Translations under genes and position numbers: made by a program
Notes under the pieces: generated by a model
Seen by the model: the letters and a program-made list of their open reading frames with translations, nothing else
What the model was told of the DNA's origin: nothing
Databases searched by the model: none
DNA from: Candidatus Binatia bacterium
Lineage (GTDB): Bacteria; Desulfobacterota; Binatia; UBA1149; JAJCZL01
Direction: 5' to 3'
Length of the DNA stretch: 64,000 nucleotides
Assembly (NCBI GenBank): GCA_028278325.1
Contig: JANQEO010000063.1
Location: 1-64,000 of the forward strand
Part shown: positions 62,458-64,000 of the stretch, one piece after another
How the letters are laid out: every line of letters begins with the position of its first letter
How positions within the stretch are numbered: position 1 is the first letter of the stretch

Positions 62458-63527
62458 TACTCGACTAGCGCTCTCATCAGTTGGGAACAACCGCGCGCCT
62501 CGGCCAGCGCGGCGCGCCCGAGCATCTCGAAGCCGTCGCCCCGCACACGCCCCAGGTCGAGGGTTTGAAGGGCCGATACGGACTCCCAGTTGGCCAGGTC
62601 GAAGTGCTTCAGAATGCCGACCTCCCCTGCGGGCACAGGCGCCAGGGTCGACGGGTCCACGACTACGGTCTCGACCCAGGCTGGGCCTACCTTGGCCCGC
62701 TTCGACAGTCTTCCACGAAAACGGTTCAGCACACAATCGTCGTAGAACTGCGAAAGCATCTCGGTCATGCCGTACTCGTTGACGCAGAGATAGCCTGGCA
62801 CGTGTAGGTAGGTCCATGCCGCCTTTACGAGCCCGCGGGCCGATAGTACGTGCGACTCGCCCTTGCGTCCTCCGGTGTCGACCAGCCGGCTATCGGCCGG
62901 CAGCCTCAGCTCGAGGCCGCGCTTACGCAACTCGGCGAAGAGGGTCGTGAAGGCGGAGCTCACACCGAGCAAGAGAGTCGGGAAGGTCCCCTCGGCCCTC
63001 TGGCGAAGCCAGGCGATCGCCTCTTCGACGTCGAGTCGTCCTTGGGAATCGAAGGCAGACAAGACGGGCCGGCCGTCAGCCAGTTCGGTGCACCAGCTGA
63101 ACATCTGTCCCAGAGAAGACTCCGGGTGGGTAGCGGCCGTCGGTCCGATGACGAGAGTTGCCATGGGCCCTGGTTCGTCCGGTAGGACCATGTCGCTGAA
63201 GTGAGCAAGTGCCGATGCTTTGTAAGTGTCGAGCTCGAACACCGGATGGCGGCTGCGCTCCGAGGCGCCGCGGGTCGTGCCACTGCTGAGAAAGACGCGA
63301 ACGGCTCCGTCCTCACTGTCGTGAATCCGGCCTTTGAAACCCTCGGCCGGGAAGGCGGGTATGGCTTGCCAGTCGTCGAGGTCGCCGGGCGTCACGCCGC
63401 GCGAGTCGCAAAAGCGTCGGTACACCGACGAGGCAGCGTACTGGTGAGAGAAGACACGCAAGGCCATGGAATTGAAATCCGCGCCTTCGCCTCGCGCCGC
63501 GATGAAAGCTGCAATGTCTTCTCTCAT
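62457..63527 (-). CDS. Acyl-protein synthetase, LuxE family
   Basis: 356 residues. An ANL-superfamily-like adenylating enzyme: FLSSGTTRGASERSRH is the P-loop-like SSGTT motif, LVDTGGRKGESH and CVNEYGMTEMLSQFYDD follow in LuxE order. It activates a fatty acid as AMP ester and transfers it to itself and then to LuxC. First gene of the minus-strand operon; ATG at 63527. Confidence 0.88.
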   Translation of the reverse strand: MREDIAAFIAARGEGADFNSMALRVFSHQYAASSVYRRFCDSRGVTPGDLDDWQAIPAFPAEGFKGRIHDSEDGAVRVFLSSGTTRGASERSRHPVFELDTYKASALAHFSDMVLPDEPGPMATLVIGPTAATHPESSLGQMFSWCTELADGRPVLSAFDSQGRLDVEEAIAWLRQRAEGTFPTLLLGVSSAFTTLFAELRKRGLELRLPADSRLVDTGGRKGESHVLSARGLVKAAWTYLHVPGYLCVNEYGMTEMLSQFYDDCVLNRFRGRLSKRAKVGPAWVETVVVDPSTLAPVPAGEVGILKHFDLANWESVSALQTLDLGRVRGDGFEMLGRAALAEARGCSQLMRALVE

Positions 63528-63567
63528 GATCCCAACTACCGAGGGCTTGCCACGCCAGCGGGCCGGG

Positions 63568-63595
63568 TTGCACTGCCCGAGCCCGCGCGTAGGGT
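63568..63595 (+). promoter_or_regulatory. Weak promoter candidate before the TPR gene
   Basis: TTGCAC (63568-63573), 16-bp spacer, TAGGGT (63590-63595), then 6 nt to the ATG. Both hexamers match only 3/6. Placement close to the ATG resembles the lexA arrangement. Low confidence. Confidence 0.25.
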
Positions 63596-63601
63596 ATCTG
63601 C

Positions 63602-64000
63602 ATGCCGGACGAGGATATATCCGAACTCGAGGAACTCTTCTACGAGGGCACGGATCTGCACGGCGAAGGACGCTCTGAAGAAGCCCTGGCCGTGTTCGAG
63701 AAATGCCTCGACATAGATCCCGACTACAAGGACGCGCTCCTGGGCAAGGCCATGGTGTTACTCGGCCAGGAGAAGTTCGACGACGCTATCGCACTGGCCA
63801 ATCGCATCGTCGAGCTCGACCCCGACGATATCCTCGCCTACACGAACCTTTCGATGTTCTACCAGCGTGCCGGCAAGATCTCGGAAGCTGAAGAAGCCGG
63901 AGCCAAGGCGCGTATGCTCGACTGGAAGCGCCAGCTCGAGTCGGGCGAGGCTAGCGGACCGGCTCCGAGCGGGCCCGTGAAGATGCCGACCAAGCCGGTC
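63602..64000 (+). CDS. TPR-repeat protein (partial, runs off right edge)
   Basis: 133 codons are present with no stop. Three or four tetratricopeptide units: HGEGRSEEALAVFEKCLDIDPDYKDALLGKAMVLL, GQEKFDDAIALANRIVELDPDDILAYTNLSMFY, and QRAGKISEAEEAGAKARML (quoted in part), then a Gly/Pro/Ser linker. No signal peptide. It is divergent from the LuxE-like gene with 74 bp between starts. No function can be assigned. Confidence 0.85.
   Translation, partial: MPDEDISELEELFYEGTDLHGEGRSEEALAVFEKCLDIDPDYKDALLGKAMVLLGQEKFDDAIALANRIVELDPDDILAYTNLSMFYQRAGKISEAEEAGAKARMLDWKRQLESGEASGPAPSGPVKMPTKPV

Noticed and set aside
62458..62817. Longer N terminus for the LuxC-like frame
   Set aside because: It would lie antisense-free but over the LuxE-like gene in another frame; the ATG at 62457 gives the expected start and TAATG coupling.

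Overview
The window is a GC-rich stretch of chromosome from a diderm (Gram-negative) bacterium. Kdo synthesis and LPS export genes, an apolipoprotein N-acyltransferase, a Wza-type outer membrane exporter and a beta-barrel protein all require an outer membrane. A deltaproteobacteria-like lineage (Myxococcota, Desulfobacterota or Binatota type) fits best. The pointers are the kdsB-pyrG-kdsA-kdsD-lptCAB order, Cys-rich DUF4215-like repeats, and secreted proteins with a dockerin-like 'ASDAL..VL...VG' module. This placement is inferred from content, not from a database search. I saw no rRNA, tRNA, CRISPR array, insertion sequence or prophage gene.

Layout. (1) 1-5860, minus strand: an envelope operon kdsB-pyrG-kdsA-kdsD-lptC-lptA-lptB, with a strong promoter and a terminator-like hairpin at the very start of kdsB. 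(2) 6056-27760: a large exopolysaccharide locus. It holds a FecR-like protein, Wza exporter, Wzc-type tyrosine kinase, a TPR/carbohydrate-binding-like protein, a CpsB-type phosphatase, an O-antigen ligase-like protein, the initiating sugar-phosphate transferase, an APH-like kinase, a methyltransferase, a Wzx flippase, a Wzy polymerase, a DUF362 protein, an asparagine-synthase-like enzyme, two glycosyltransferases and rfbA/rfbC. (3) 27989-31949: a large secreted multidomain protein and an outer membrane protein facing each other across a perfect hairpin. (4) 32296-39550: a cbb3-type cytochrome oxidase operon with a non-canonical composition (diheme lipoprotein, ccoN, ccoO, two small membrane proteins, a CcoI-like copper ATPase, a SafE-like protein with a His-rich tail). 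(5) 39534-46871: two membrane proteins of unknown function, hemW, lexA, mltG, ruvX, an M23 peptidase and cysQ. (6) 47155-48543: a secreted seven-repeat propeller-like protein ending in the same dockerin-like module as the 28 kb protein. (7) 48612-59857, plus strand: a long housekeeping run (pgpA, cinA, thpR, recA, recX, alaS, phoH, ybeY, lnt, prfB), with a canonical programmed frameshift in prfB. (8) 59867-63527, minus strand: a tightly overlapping LuxE-like / LuxC-like / class III aminotransferase operon. (9) 63602 to the right edge: a truncated TPR protein.

How the genes work together. Region 1 makes CMP-Kdo and exports LPS. Region 2 is a Wzx/Wzy-type polysaccharide pathway: initiation, decoration, flipping, polymerisation, length control and export are all present. 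The dTDP-rhamnose genes rfbB and rfbD are not in the window. Region 4 builds a microaerobic terminal oxidase and its copper supply. Region 8 could turn an acyl group into an aldehyde and then an amine; there is no luciferase nearby.

The least explained elements are the LuxE/LuxC/aminotransferase operon, the promoter-proximal hairpin at kdsB, the DUF362 plus asparagine-synthase pair inside the polysaccharide locus, the split oxidase subunit arrangement, an operator-like palindrome on the wzx -10 box, and a set of -10 boxes that lie only 6-10 bases before start codons, suggesting leaderless mRNAs.
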